DNA from: Begonia masoniana
Taxonomy: Eukaryota; Streptophyta; Magnoliopsida; Cucurbitales; Begoniaceae
Direction of reading: 5' to 3'
NCBI GenBank assembly: GCA_022432975.1
Contig: CM039514.1
Coordinates: forward strand, 10,399,519-10,463,518
DNA length: 64,000 nt
Under the pieces are notes generated by a model that worked only from the letters and a program-made list of their open reading frames with translations, was not told the DNA's origin and made no database searches. Position 1 is the stretch's first letter. The number at the start of each line of letters is the position of its first letter. The position numbers and the translations under genes are program-made. Of the stretch, positions 1-10,695 are shown piece after piece.

Positions 1-220
1 TTTGAGAGGGAAATTTGAATCTTAGGGTTTCAGTTATCTTTCGCAAGATTTTATAGACAATTTGGTGAACGTCCATAGTCAAAGTCCAATTGCCAACGTC
101 CACGATAACTGTCCATTCTTATTAACCATTGTCAACGTCCATAGGACAACATCCATAGGACAACGTCCATTGACAGTAAAGCAAGTTGGTCAAAATCTCT
201 AACAAGAAAGAAAAAGAACC

Positions 221-2148
221 TTAATTTTTCTCAAACTTAATGAGCCCTAACCTTATTCTAATATTACATAAGGTTTTCTCATCCAAAGGTTTTGTAAATA
301 TATTTGCTAATTGGTCAGATGAATTGACAAAAACTAAATTGATATCTTCCTTTTGAACATGATCTCGAAGAAAGTGATATCTTATCTCTATATGTTTGGT
401 TCTTGAATGCTGAATAGGATTCTTTGATATATTGATGGCACTGGTGTTGTCACACCGAATGAGAATTCTATTGTAAAAAATATTATAATCTTCTAGTGTT
501 TGTTTCATCCACAGTACTTGTGCACAACAACTTCCTGCAGCAATATATTCACTTTCGCAGTTGAGAGTGCAACAAAATTCTGCTTCTTTGAATACCAAGA
601 CACAAGAGACTCTCCTAAAAAATGGCACGTCCCACTTATGCTTTTCCTATCTACAAGACAATCGGCATAATCAGAGTTTGAGTATCCCACTAATTCGAAG
701 GAAGTACATTTAGGATACCACAAACTTAGCTCATGAGTGCCACTTAAATACTTGAATATCCTTTTGACTGCATTTAAGTCTGATTCTTTAGGGGCAGCTT
801 GGAATCTAGTACAGAGACAGACACTAAAAAGAATATCTGGCCTACTAGCTGTTAGATATAAAAGAGATCCAATCATACCACGATATTTTTTAATGTCAAC
901 ACTTATTCCATTTTCATCTTTATCCTATTTGGTTATGGTACTCAAAGGAGTCCTAGAAGGCTTTGATGAGTTTAGATCAAATTTCTTCAGAAGATCCTTA
1001 ATATATTTTTCTTGATTTAACAGGATTCCATTGGGGGTTTGTCTGATCTGAAGTCCTAAGAAAAATATCAACTCTCCCATCATACTCATTTCAAACTCAC
1101 TCTGCATCAAGGAAGCAAAATCATTACAGAGTGCTACATTGGTGGATCCAAAAACGATATCATCAACATAGATTTGGACTATGAGAATATCTTCTCCTTT
1201 CTGCATAGTGAATAAGGTTGAATCAGTTTTTTTCTTTTTAAAATTCCTTTCCTCAAGGAAGGTCTTTAATCTATCGTACCAGGCCCTAGGGGCTTATTTT
1301 AAACCATACAGAGCTTTTCTAAGTTTGTATATATGGTCAAGTTTTTCAAAGTCTTCGAAACCTAGAGGTTGCTCTACATAAACTTCTTCTAAAATAAATC
1401 CATTCAAAAATACACTCTTGACATCCATTTGAAAAAGAGTGAAATTGTTGAAACAAGCATATGCTAGAAGCATCCTAATAGATTCTAATCTAGCTACGGG
1501 TGCAAAGGTTTCCTCATAGTCTATTCCTTCTTCTTGGTTATAACCTTTGGCAACTAACCTGGCTTTGTTTCTAATAACTATGCCATTTTCATCCATCTTG
1601 TTTTTAAACACCCATTTTGTTCCTATAATTGGAACAAGTTCCCAAACATTGTTCTTTTCAAATTGGTTTACCTCTTCCTGCATAGCCACAATCTAGTTTT
1701 CATCCTGTTCTGCTTCCTCAAATTTCTTAGGTTTAACTTATGAAATAAATGCCACATTGGCACAGAGATTCCTAAGAGAGGATCTAGTCTTCACTCCTAA
1801 GGAAAGATCACCTAAAACTTCATCTAAGGAATTATTTTTGACATATTTCCAATCTCTAGGAAGAGCAGAATTTTCATCCTTGACTGGAACAATTTCCAGA
1901 GAATTTGAAGAAGGTTATAGTGAGTTTTCTCCTTGAAGGGTATCTGTAGGTTTGTCTAAGGAAAGAGAATCTAGATGCTTTTCTAAAGAACCATCCTCAT
2001 CCACATTGATTGTGGGTTGAGGGGTCTCATCAAAGTTGACATAAACAGATTCTTCTACAACTTGAGTCCTTTTGTTAAAAACTCTATAGGCTTCACTAGA
2101 AAGAGAATAACCAAGGAAAATTCCAAGATCAGATTTGGAATCGAATTT
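221..2148 (-). pseudogene. Broken copia pol: integrase C-terminus, reverse transcriptase, RNase H (Copia-D)
   Basis: From 2148 downwards the frame reads the end of integrase (GIFLGYSLSSEAYRVFNKR), then a linker, then reverse transcriptase starting near 1689 with [16 protein letters not shown] and DVKSVFLNG. The catalytic motif IYVDDIVFGS lies near 1165. RNase H follows with SKKQN, IRCDNTSAI and the closing ANIFTKPLDEKT. In-frame stops fall near 1294 (after KALYGLK) and 925, and there is a frameshift near 560-630. The family normally carries gag-pro-int-RT-RH as one ORF; here protease and the integrase core are absent. It is a decayed retrotransposon gene, not a host gene. Confidence 0.9.
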
Positions 2149-2628
2149 TTACAAATCTCTTGCTTCTTGGATGGCTGTCACTTTAGGTTGCCATTCTCTC
2201 GGTAGACATCTTAGAATTTTCCTGACAGGTTCTTCATTTGGATATACTCTACCAAGCATTTTTAAACAATTAGTAATATTAGTAAAACGAGTAAACATAG
2301 AACTAATTGATTTATCCTTTACCATGGTAAACCGTTCGTACTCATGTACTAACATACTCAGCTTACTCTCTTTTACTTGATTAGTTCCTTCATGAGTTAT
2401 TTCAAGTAATTTCCATATCTGGTATGCGCTGTCACAACCTTGTACCCTATTGAATTCATCTTTATTCAAGGCACAATACAGAGTGTTAATAGCTTTGGCA
2501 TTTAAACTAAGATTCCATTTATCAGACTCATTTAATTCATTGGCCAGCTTTGGTACACTCACACCATTTTCAGTTTTCATAGCTCTAAAGGGACCATCTT
2601 CAATGACACTCCATAGTTCATAGTCCAT
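2149..2628 (-). pseudogene. Copia gag N-terminal fragment (Copia-D)
   Basis: A 159-residue open frame reads MDYELWSVIEDGPF and LSMLVHEYERFTM, typical of the N-terminal gag domain of plant copia elements. It ends at EARDL and meets integrase sequence KFDSKSDLG in the same frame with a single TAA between them. A large internal deletion therefore removed the rest of gag, its zinc knuckle, protease and most of integrase. The homologous Copia-B gag at 18536 and 27047 shares the same motifs (NYDLWIIIENGPF; LSMFMHEYELFSI). Confidence 0.88.
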
Positions 2629-2794
2629 TGCTTGAATAAAAATTCTTATTCGGGATTTCCAGTATACATAGTCACTTCCATCAAAAAATGGTGGCCTAGA
2701 ATGGACTGACCCTCTATGTGTGTGGAGTTTGTGTTGAATGTCATTGTAAGAATATCACAATATTTTCTAAATAACAGCTTAGACAATATTTGAC

Positions 2795-2811
2795 CTCTCT
2801 TTGATACCAAT
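2795..2811 (-). promoter_or_regulatory. Primer-binding site of Copia-D
   Basis: On the minus strand TTGGTATCAAAGAGAGG follows the LTR end (CCTACA). It matches the usual initiator-tRNA-Met primer site TGGTATCAGAGC with changes. Confidence 0.75.
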
Positions 2812-3892
2812 TGTAGGACCGTTATTGTCTAAGAGGGGGATGAATTAGATTTTTTAAATTAATTTCTTAACCTAATTGTTTTCTCTTTTTGTATGCAATC
2901 TCTAAGTTTATAACAAATAAACAAGCAAGCTAAAGTAAGAGATAAGAGAGAAAATGGCACCGTAGTTTTTAACGTTGTTCGGCCAAACTTGCCTACGTCC
3001 ACACTCCAAGGCTCCCCTTGAAGATTCCTTTCTCCTCCTCTAGAGAAAAACTAGATCGAACTTCACGGGCGTCGATCTACTGCCTTTTACACTTTGATTG
3101 ATCTTCACGGGCGTCAAACACTGCCTTACAGCTTTTACAAGATGAATACTGTTTGTAACAAGCTACACTCTCTCAAAGATATAAATCTCAAGTTTAAGAG
3201 TAGATGGGTGTAGGAAAAAATAACAGAGTATTACACAGCTTTTACGTATTAGGGTTCAGAGAGAATTTCGGCAAAATTCATTCTCCCAAGCTTTGTTCTT
3301 CTATTTATACTCTGACTATAATCGGCAACTCATCTAGAAAAGCTCCTCGTCTGTGTTCGAAAATATAGCTGTTGGAGAAACATCCGTACGATGACAGCTA
3401 GCCGTTGATGTCTGGAGTCGCTATCGTTCGCGGCCATTGATGATCTGGAGTTAAGACACTAGACGAGTATCACTGTTGCTTCGCAGTCTTTTAAATTTCT
3501 AGCGCTTAGCCTTTGGACGAGTAAGTATGGACGACTGCGTCTGCTGTTAGCGTGGACGACTGCGTCTTTCCTTTGAACGTGGACGACTACGTCTACTGTT
3601 AGCGTGGACGACTGCGTCTTTCCTTTGAACATGGACGATTGCGTCTGCTGTTAGCGTGGACGACTGCGTCTTTCCTTTGAACGTGGATGACTGCGTCTTT
3701 CCTTTGAACGTGGACGACAAATGCAATAAACATAATAAACCAATTATCCAGATTGTAAATTTCATATTATTCATACTCATCAGATTAAATTTAATCAACA
3801 GTCCACCAATATCATGTTAATTATATTTATCCAGATTAAACATAATCATTAAAAATATAGTTACTTAAAGCTTAATCGCATTTAAGCTAACA
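2812..3892 (-). repeat. 5' LTR of Copia-D
   Basis: On the plus strand it runs from TGTAGGACCG to TTAAGCTAACA, giving TG...CA ends. It adjoins the primer-binding site on one side and gypsy pol on the other. It holds a short degenerate array (3529-3715) of the 27-bp unit that is expanded at 4056-5054. A second copy of its last part ends at 5251, because the LTR end and adjoining gypsy sequence are duplicated. Confidence 0.8.
3529..3715. repeat. Short, degenerate 27-bp-type minisatellite
   Basis: About eight copies of GTGGACGACTGCGTC alternate with two linkers, TTTCCTTTGAAC and TGCTGTTAGC. Units carry point changes, unlike the uniform array at 4056-5054, so this looks like the older source array inside the LTR. 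Confidence 0.85.
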
Positions 3893-4055
3893 GTTTTTCC
3901 TTACGAGTTGTCAGGATTACCTCTAGACTAAGAGATCGAGTTCTGTATTGATCTAGTCCCTTGCACTATACTAGTTTCGATCTCTGTTTACCAAATGGCG
4001 CCAACAGAGTTAAATGAGTTAAGGACTCAATTAGATGATTGTTGGAGTGTGACTT

Positions 4056-5054
4056 CTTTCCTTTGAACGTGGACGACTGCGTCTTTCCTTTGAACGTGGA
4101 CGACTGCGTCTTTCCTTTGAACGTGGACGACTGCGTCTTTCCTTTGAACGTGGACGACTGCGTCTTTCCTTTGAACGTGGACGACTGCGTCTTTCCTTTG
4201 AACGTGGACGACTGCGTCTTTCCTTTGAACGTGGACGACTGCGTCTTTCCTTTGAACGTGGACGACTGCGTCTTTCCTTTGAACGTGGACGACTGCGTCT
4301 TTCCTTTGAACGTGGACGACTGCGTCTTTCCTTTGAACGTGGACGACTGCGTCTTTCCTTTGAACGTGGACGACTGCGTCTTTCCTTTGAACGTGGACGA
4401 CTGCGTCTTTCCTTTGAACGTGGACGACTGCGTCTTTCCTTTGAACGTGGACGACTGCGTCTTTCCTTTGAACGTGGACGACTGCGTCTTTCCTTTGAAC
4501 GTGGACGACTGCGTCTTTCCTTTGAACGTGGACGACTGCGTCTTTCCTTTGAACGTGGACGACTGCGTCTTTCCTTTGAACGTGGACGACTGCGTCTTTC
4601 CTTTGAACGTGGACGACTGCGTCTTTCCTTTGAACGTGGACGACTGCGTCTTTCCTTTGAACGTGGACGACTGCGTCTTTCCTTTGAACGTGGACGACTG
4701 CGTCTTTCCTTTGAACGTGGACGACTGCGTCTTTCCTTTGAACGTGGACGACTGCGTCTTTCCTTTGAACGTGGACGACTGCGTCTTTCCTTTGAACGTG
4801 GACGACTGCGTCTTTCCTTTGAACGTGGACGACTGCGTCTTTCCTTTGAACGTGGACGACTGCGTCTTTCCTTTGAACGTGGACGACTGCGTCTTTCCTT
4901 TGAACGTGGACGACTGCGTCTTTCCTTTGAACGTGGACGACTGCGTCTTTCCTTTGAACGTGGACGACTGCGTCTTTCCTTTGAACGTGGACGACTGCGT
5001 CTTTCCTTTGAACGTGGACGACTGCGTCTTTCCTTTGAACGTGGACGACTGCGT
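4056..5054. repeat. 27-bp minisatellite, 37 copies
   Basis: The unit is CTTTCCTTTGAAC followed by GTGGACGACTGCGT. The 999 bases hold exactly 37 units with almost no variation. Because 27 is a multiple of three and the unit has no stop, several frames stay open on both strands; the resulting long repetitive ORFs (3966-5102) are not genes. The array begins abruptly inside gypsy reverse transcriptase sequence. Confidence 0.95.
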
Positions 5055-5410
5055 CTTTTCAAAGGGCATTTCCAGACAAATGCAATAAACATAATAAACC
5101 AATTATCCAGATTGTAAATTTCATATTATTCATACTCATCAGATTAAATTTAATCAACAGTCCACCAATATCATGTTAATTATATTTATCCAGATTAAAC
5201 ATAATCATTAAAAATATAGTTACTTAAAGCTTAATCGCATTTAAGCTAACAGTTTTTCCTTACGAGTTGTCAGGATTACCTCTAGACTAAGAGATCGAGT
5301 TCTGTATTGATCTAGTCCCTTGCACTATACTAGTTTCGATCTCTGTTTACCAAATGGCGCCAACAGAGTTAAATGAGTTAAGGACTCAATTAGATGAGTT
5401 GTTGGAGTGT
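5055..5410. repeat. Second copy of the LTR-end plus gypsy segment 3716-4055
   Basis: Bases 5077-5410 repeat 3714-4050 at an offset of 1359-1360, from ACAAATGCAATAAACATAAT to GTTGGAGTGTGACTT. It covers the last 180 bases of the Copia-D LTR and the start of the gypsy frame. The first copy has one base missing near 4038. The two copies bracket the 37-unit array. Confidence 0.93.
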
Positions 5411-7983
5411 GACTTTATTCGCGAGACTACGTCTCCGTGGGGTGCTCCAGTTTTGTTCGCTAAGAAGGCAGACTGTTCTTTGCGACTATGCATAAAGTAC
5501 CGGAAGTTGAATTGGGTGACCGTTAAAAACAAGTATTAGTTACTGAGGATTGATGTTTTGTTTGATCAGCTTGGTGGATCCTGATATTTCTCAAAGATTG
5601 ATCTGAAGTTTGGATATCATCAGATAAAGATTAGTAAGGAAGATATCCAGAAGATAGCCTTTAGGTCAAGGTATAGGCATTTCGAGTTCATGGCCTCTCC
5701 TTTCGGTTTGATCAATACCCCTGTAGCTTTCATAGACCTTATGAATTAGGTTTTCAGGCTGTACGTAGATCTGTTTGTCATAGTCACATTCTGATTTATT
5801 CAAAGTCAGCATAACAAGCATCTCTTGATCGTATTGCAGACTATGAGAGATCATTAGTTATGCGCCAAGAGTAGTAAATGTGACTTATGGATGTTCAAGG
5901 TTAAGTTTCTTGGCTACATGGTTTCTTAATCAGGAAAATTAGTTGACCCTGCTAAGATCGAGGCAGTTTTACGGTGGCAGCCTTCAAAGAATGTATTAGA
6001 GATTTTCAATTTTCTTGGTCTACGGGCTACTATCGCATTTTGTGAAGGATTTCTCCTCAGTAGCCTCGCCGATGACCGAACTAACCAAGAAAGGGTGAAG
6101 TTTGTGTGAGATGATTGTTGTCAGAATGCATTTGAGGACTTATGAAAAAGGCGGACGAGTGCCCCGATTTTGACAACAATTGACAACGAACAACCTTATA
6201 TGGTGTACACTGATGCGCCAGGTGTGAGGGTTGGATGTGTTCTAATGCAGCAGGATAAGGTGGTTGTATACCTATCCAAGCAGTTGAAGTCTCATGATCA
6301 GAACTATCTGACCCATGATTTGGAGTTAACCGCCATTATCTTCGCTTTGAAGATTTGGAGGAGTTACCTGTATGGTGCAAAGTTTCAGATTTTCTCTGAT
6401 CACAAGAGCTTGAAGTACCTCTTTACTCACCAAGATTTGAATATGAGGTAGCTTAGGTGGATGGAGTACATAGAGGACTATGATTTTAACTTGGAGTATC
6501 ATCCTGGTAAGGCAAATGTGGTTGTCGATGATCTAAGCCAAAATCCTCAGTGGTCGCTTGCGTGTCTCATCCTTGATAAGTGGAAGCAATAGGTTGTTTT
6601 GAGAGTTTGACCTACAGCATTTTGAGAATGGTAGGACGGCGTGTTCGTACAATGTCGTCGATACTCCCACTTTGCTTCAGAGAGCTAAGCAAGTGCAACA
6701 ACAGAACGATGAGTTAGCAGAGAAGGTCAGTCAAATACAAAATAGTGAACAACTCGACGGTTGGGAAGTCAACGTTGAGGGTACTTTGTTCTTCAGGAAC
6801 CGTTTTGTAACGACCCCTTATCCCAGCAAGATATTGTCCGCTCTGGGGATTGGGCCGTAGCCCAATATCCTCCCCTCACGGCTTTGTTTGGCGAGAACTT
6901 CCCGGAAGGTCACCCAACCTGGAATTGCTCTCGCCGAAGCACTTTTAACTTCGGAGTTCTTATGGGATCCGTTGTCAATCGTGCTCCAAAACGCATCTTA
7001 CTATGTTGGGAGGGTCTCTTTACATATGTTTCATTTCCACATACTTTCCCAAGAGATGTGGGATTGTGACAACCCACTTTTTACGGCCTGTCACCTTCCG
7101 GTTCGCCCGCGCGAACGTACCGCCATCAGGGTTTCGGTTCGTGTAGCCATCGTACCCATACGTGCATATTCGGGTCATCACAATCACCCCCCCTCGTGGG
7201 CCCAACGTCTTCGTTGGCCACATTTCCGGTTGGGTACAGGCTCTAATACCATTTGTAACGACCCCTTATCCCAGCAAGCTATTGTCCGCTCTGGGGATTG
7301 GGCCGTAGCCCAATATCCTCCCCTCACGGCTTTGTTTGGCGAGAACTTCCCGAAAGGTCACCCAACCTGGAATTGCTCTCGCCGAAGCACTTTTAATTTC
7401 GGAGTTCTTATGAGATCCGTTGTCAATCGTGCTCCAAAATGCGTCTTACTATGTTGGGAGGGTCTCTTTACATATGTTTTATTTCCACATACTTCCCCAA
7501 GCGATGTGGGATTGTGACGACCCACTTTTTACGACCTGTCACCTTCCGGTTCGCCCGCGCAGACGTACCGCCATCCGGATTCCGGTTCGTGCAGCCATCG
7601 TACTCATACGTGCATATTCGGGTCATCACACGTTTGGCAGTTCTTGGTAGCCGGGAGTTGAGACAATCTATAGTGATGAGGCTTATATGTTGAGATTTAC
7701 TATTCACCTTGGCAGTACAAAAATGTATGAGGATCTGAAACGACAATAATGGTGGGTAGGTATGAAACGTGAAGTGGCAAAGTTTGTCGCTCGATGTCTT
7801 ACGTGTTAGCAGGTCAAGGCTGAGCATCAGAGGCCAGCTAGTTTGTTGTAGCCCTTGCTTATTCCATAGTGGAAGTGAGATATGATTACCATAGACTTTG
7901 TCATGGGTCTTCTAAGGACTTCTCAGAAGCTTGATGCGAGTTAGGTCATTGTGGACCGTTTGATCAAATTGCCTTACGTTGTA
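5252..7983 (+). pseudogene. Decayed Ty3/gypsy pol (reverse transcriptase, RNase H, integrase)
   Basis: The frame starts near 5252 with ELSGLPLD, then [17 protein letters not shown] and [14 protein letters not shown] (reverse transcriptase N-terminus). [11 protein letters not shown] and [11 protein letters not shown] follow, and RNase H covers 6170-6540 ([23 protein letters not shown]). The integrase N-terminus begins near 6672 and is split at 6805 by a Cassandra element; it resumes at 7631 with VLGSRELRQS and continues to about 7980 (ITMDFVMGL, IVDRLIKLPYV). Many stops and frameshifts break it, including near 5538, 5580, 5750 and 6450. Gag, protease and LTRs are not visible. The start is duplicated at 3893-4055. 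It is the oldest layer at this end of the window. Confidence 0.92.
6806..7630 (-). mobile_element. Cassandra TRIM element, complete, inside gypsy integrase
   Basis: Two direct LTRs (6806-7180 and 7255-7630) flank about 74 bases of internal DNA. The 5-bp target duplication CGTTT is at 6801-6805 and 7631-7635. On the minus strand the internal part begins with a TGGTATTAGAGCC primer site and ends in a G-rich tract. Each LTR holds a 5S-rRNA-like segment (6890-6970 and 7338-7418) containing GGATCC, CTCCGAAGTTAAAAGTGCTTC and GGTTGGGTGACC, which correspond to the 5S internal promoter region. This matches the described Cassandra family, which has no coding capacity. Confidence 0.95.
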
Positions 7984-7992
7984 TTAGACCGA

Positions 7993-8157
7993 GTGTCTTG
8001 TAACTTTGTAAACTCTATGAATTAATTTCTAAATCTGGGCGTGGCCCCGTAGATGTAGGCAATTGCCAAACTGCGTTATCAACCTCTTGTCTTTTTTCTT
8101 TCAGCATTTTTATATTGTCCATTATCGCTTTTATTATCGGTGTCTCACCTAGTGTTC
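7993..8157 (+). repeat. Truncated copia LTR fragment (Copia-C family)
   Basis: CTGGGCGTGGCCCCGTAGATGTAGGCAATTGCC and the following 120 bases are the reverse complement of the Copia-C LTR at 43617-43726 and 45093-45160, with moderate divergence. It represents the 3' end of an LTR in plus orientation, with no internal region beside it. Confidence 0.75.
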
Positions 8158-8413
8158 CAACCCACTAGGACATCGCGTATCTAACTTTGATCTTTCAATA
8201 TATATAATCAAATACTTTAAAAAATGGAACTACACCATTTTGGTTAACTGTCAATTAAATCTTCATCAAGTATATTATATTTAAGTTGATGGTGACATGA
8301 GTTGGGTCAAAACTTATTTGGATTTAGAGTAGTGCAAAATCCTAACTTGTTCACTTATTTCATGGCTTTTATACATTAAAAATCAAGTTAGTTATCAAAG
8401 TAATAGTTAGATT
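8158..8413. other. Unassigned AT-rich DNA
   Basis: No coding frame, repeat or RNA gene was recognised between the two LTR remnants. Confidence 0.6.
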
Positions 8414-8670
8414 TGTTGTGACTCAAATTCTAATTGGGTCAGACCGGTTCGGCTCACGTTAGGAATTTCCTTTTGACTAGGATTATGATTTCAATTTAAT
8501 GTATAAATACATTCTTCGGTTTCAAAACTCATTGTACTTTGATATCTGATTAGTAAATTTCTCATCTGCCCATTATTTTTTTTTGAAAGGGTTTTCTATG
8601 TAAATCTTAGAGTCCCTGTTTTTTCGCGCATTTTATTTTTCTGTTTCGCGTTCGATTTTCAATTGTAACA
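8414..8670 (+). repeat. Probable solo LTR related to Copia-A
   Basis: It starts TGTTGTGACTCAAATTC and ends GATTTTCAATTGTAACA. Its second half (TTTTCTATGTAAATCTTAGAGTCCCTG, then an AT-rich CGATT tail) resembles the LTRs at 16451-16682 and 38342-38586. No clear target duplication was found, so the boundaries are approximate. Confidence 0.6.
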
Positions 8671-9434
8671 AAGAATCTGCACATGTTCTACTCATTGTCT
8701 GAAGAAACACCAAATTTTGACTCTCTAATCACTTCATTGGACATTAAGTATGATGATTTCTTTGCTCAAATTTTAGTTTCATAACAAGGTTTTCAGCTAA
8801 AAATGTTTAGGTTTAATTTGATCAAGAGAGCAAAATTTGTAAATGTTTGGAGCATAAGTAGGTAAACGATCATCGTCTTGATTTAGCCCTTTACCTTTCT
8901 TTGTATAAGTGGAGTGGAGAAGAAAACTTACATATGTGATGTTCTTTAGCCATGGAAAGCTCCAGGTCTGAAACAACCGACAAAACTACAAAACATTATC
9001 AAACAAGACTACCCATTAAGCAAAATCTTTGATTTGCTTGTAATAGAGTCACAATGAGAAGTATGTGTCAATCCAGAATAGCAGAAATTGTAGGCGTGAG
9101 AACTCCATCTCCTATGACCATACAAGTCCCAATCAAAGCATCAACAAGTAGACTTATCCTTCCCGCGTAGATTTCAATGAAGACACTAAAGTAGACTTAT
9201 TTTTCGATTCAGGTCCACATTCCATGCACTCTGAGAGCTCCTCATCTCGGAGCAGAAAATTGGGCAGTGAGCTCAGCCGCGCATGGCAACAAATGAGGGA
9301 ATACAAAGCGAATGTCCCTCCTTTATTATCATCAGCTCTTAGAATGATGGATACGTTCAAAAGTTATTTTGAATTAATATTATGGGTAGAAAATTACTTG
9401 AATCGAGTGAGTTATAAATTATTTAAGTCAAAAT
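8671..9434. other. Unassigned intergenic DNA
   Basis: Short frames on both strands (for example 9154-9457) have no recognisable domain. No repeat structure or RNA gene was seen. Confidence 0.55.
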
Positions 9435-10022
9435 TGTTAACAAATGTGAGAGGGTAGAACTCATTCCCAAAAGCTAGCTCGAGGGGAGAGGGAATCCCCC
9501 TCATATATATACAAAGCGCAGACCTATCTAATAGGTGATTTGGGACAAACACAATTATCAATACCCGCCCTCATGCATAGCGTGCCTGGGCCGGGTCCAA
9601 TTCCCACCATCGTCTAGCTCTGATACTATGTTAACACATGTGAGAGGGTAGAACTCATCCCCAAAAGCTAACTCGAGGGGAGAGGGAATCCCCCTCACAT
9701 TTATACAAAGCGCAGGTCCATCCAATAGGTGATGTGAGACAAACACAATTATCAATACCCACCCTCACGCATAGCGTGCCTGGGCCGGATCCAATTCCCA
9801 CCACTGTCCAGCTCTGATACCATGTTAACACATGTGAGAGGGTAGACGATGGTGGGAATTGGACCCGGCCTAGGCACGCTGTGCGCGAGGGCGGGTATTG
9901 ATATTTGTGTTTGTCACACATCGCCTATTAGATGGGCCTGCGCTTTGTATATATGTGAGGAGGATTCCCTCTCCCCTCGAGCTAGCTTTTGGGGATGAGT
10001 TCTACCCTCTCACGTGTTAACA
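9435..10022 (-). mobile_element. TRIM-like element, rearranged into a partial palindrome
   Basis: Two 139-bp direct LTRs (9435-9573, 9629-9767) are each followed by a 55-bp internal segment with GCTCTGATACCA, the complement of a tRNA-Met primer site. A third LTR starts at 9823 but after 24 bases (TAGA) switches to an inverted copy of an internal segment plus LTR (9847-10022). Both outer ends therefore carry the same LTR terminus, TGTTAACA. A 5-bp duplication AAAAT flanks the whole unit at 9430-9434 and 10023-10027. There is no coding capacity. I do not recognise the family name. Confidence 0.85.
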
Positions 10023-10695
10023 AAAATTATATAAGTTACCACATATTGCTACAACACTATCTACTTTGAAGAAATAATGAATTTTATTTATATTGTCAGA
10101 AAATATCAAATTAATAGCACTAAAATGATTTTTGTTGTAATTTCAATGAAGATGATATCAACTATGATGCACATATTATAAAATTGAAGTGATAAAGCAA
10201 AAGTTTTAATTGCAGATTTCAAATTAATAATAAAAAGGAAAAAATCTCAAGAAAAAATGGAGGAAATCAGCAGAGAATAAAAAGGAGGTTTTTGGGATAA
10301 AACATGTGGAGACATTGGGAGAAAAAAAAAAAAACATTGAGAAGACCAGAGGAGTGAATCACTTGGAGAAAACTGCTACCTTTTTACTCTCAAAACCTAT
10401 ATTTCATAGACTTTTCCACTTCTATTGTTTTGATGATTTTTATTCTGAATATTTTCAAATTGATTGCTTTAATTAATTTTATGATTATGAGTTAAGATTT
10501 TATTTTAGTTAGGGAGAAAGTATTGTTACAAGAATTCGATTGCTTACATTGCTTGCTATAATTGCTTATATTTGGTTGAATAAATTATTATGATAATTAC
10601 AGTTAAATTTGATTTATGTCAACGAGCAAAATTAATTATACATATTTTTATCATATTGATTAACATGTAAGAATTTTTAGATGCATAATAGTTTA
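10023..10695. other. AT-rich intergenic DNA
   Basis: Low-complexity AT-rich sequence with an A12 run near 10322. No gene or repeat was recognised. Confidence 0.55.

Larger units (their letters stand above)
1..3892 (-). mobile_element. Ty1/copia element (Copia-D), truncated by window edge
   Basis: The sense strand is minus. Reading from high to low coordinates there is a 5' LTR (3892 to 2812), a primer-binding site, a gag fragment, the last part of integrase, then reverse transcriptase and RNase H, ending at 221. The 3' LTR lies beyond the left edge. Positions 1-220 are post-pol untranslated sequence with a repeated GGACGTTG-type motif. Most of gag, all of protease and most of integrase are missing, so the element cannot be autonomous. 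It inserted into a gypsy pol gene whose frame resumes right after 3892. Family assignment rests on the domain order and on the YVDD reverse transcriptase motif; the lineage within copia is not resolved. Confidence 0.9.

Noticed and set aside
3966..5102. Long ORFs on both strands (349-378 codons) over the 27-bp array
   Set aside because: They exist only because the unit is a multiple of three without stops; no domain and pure repetition.
8414..8670. Target duplication for this solo LTR
   Set aside because: Flanks AGATT and AAGAA do not match well; boundaries left approximate.
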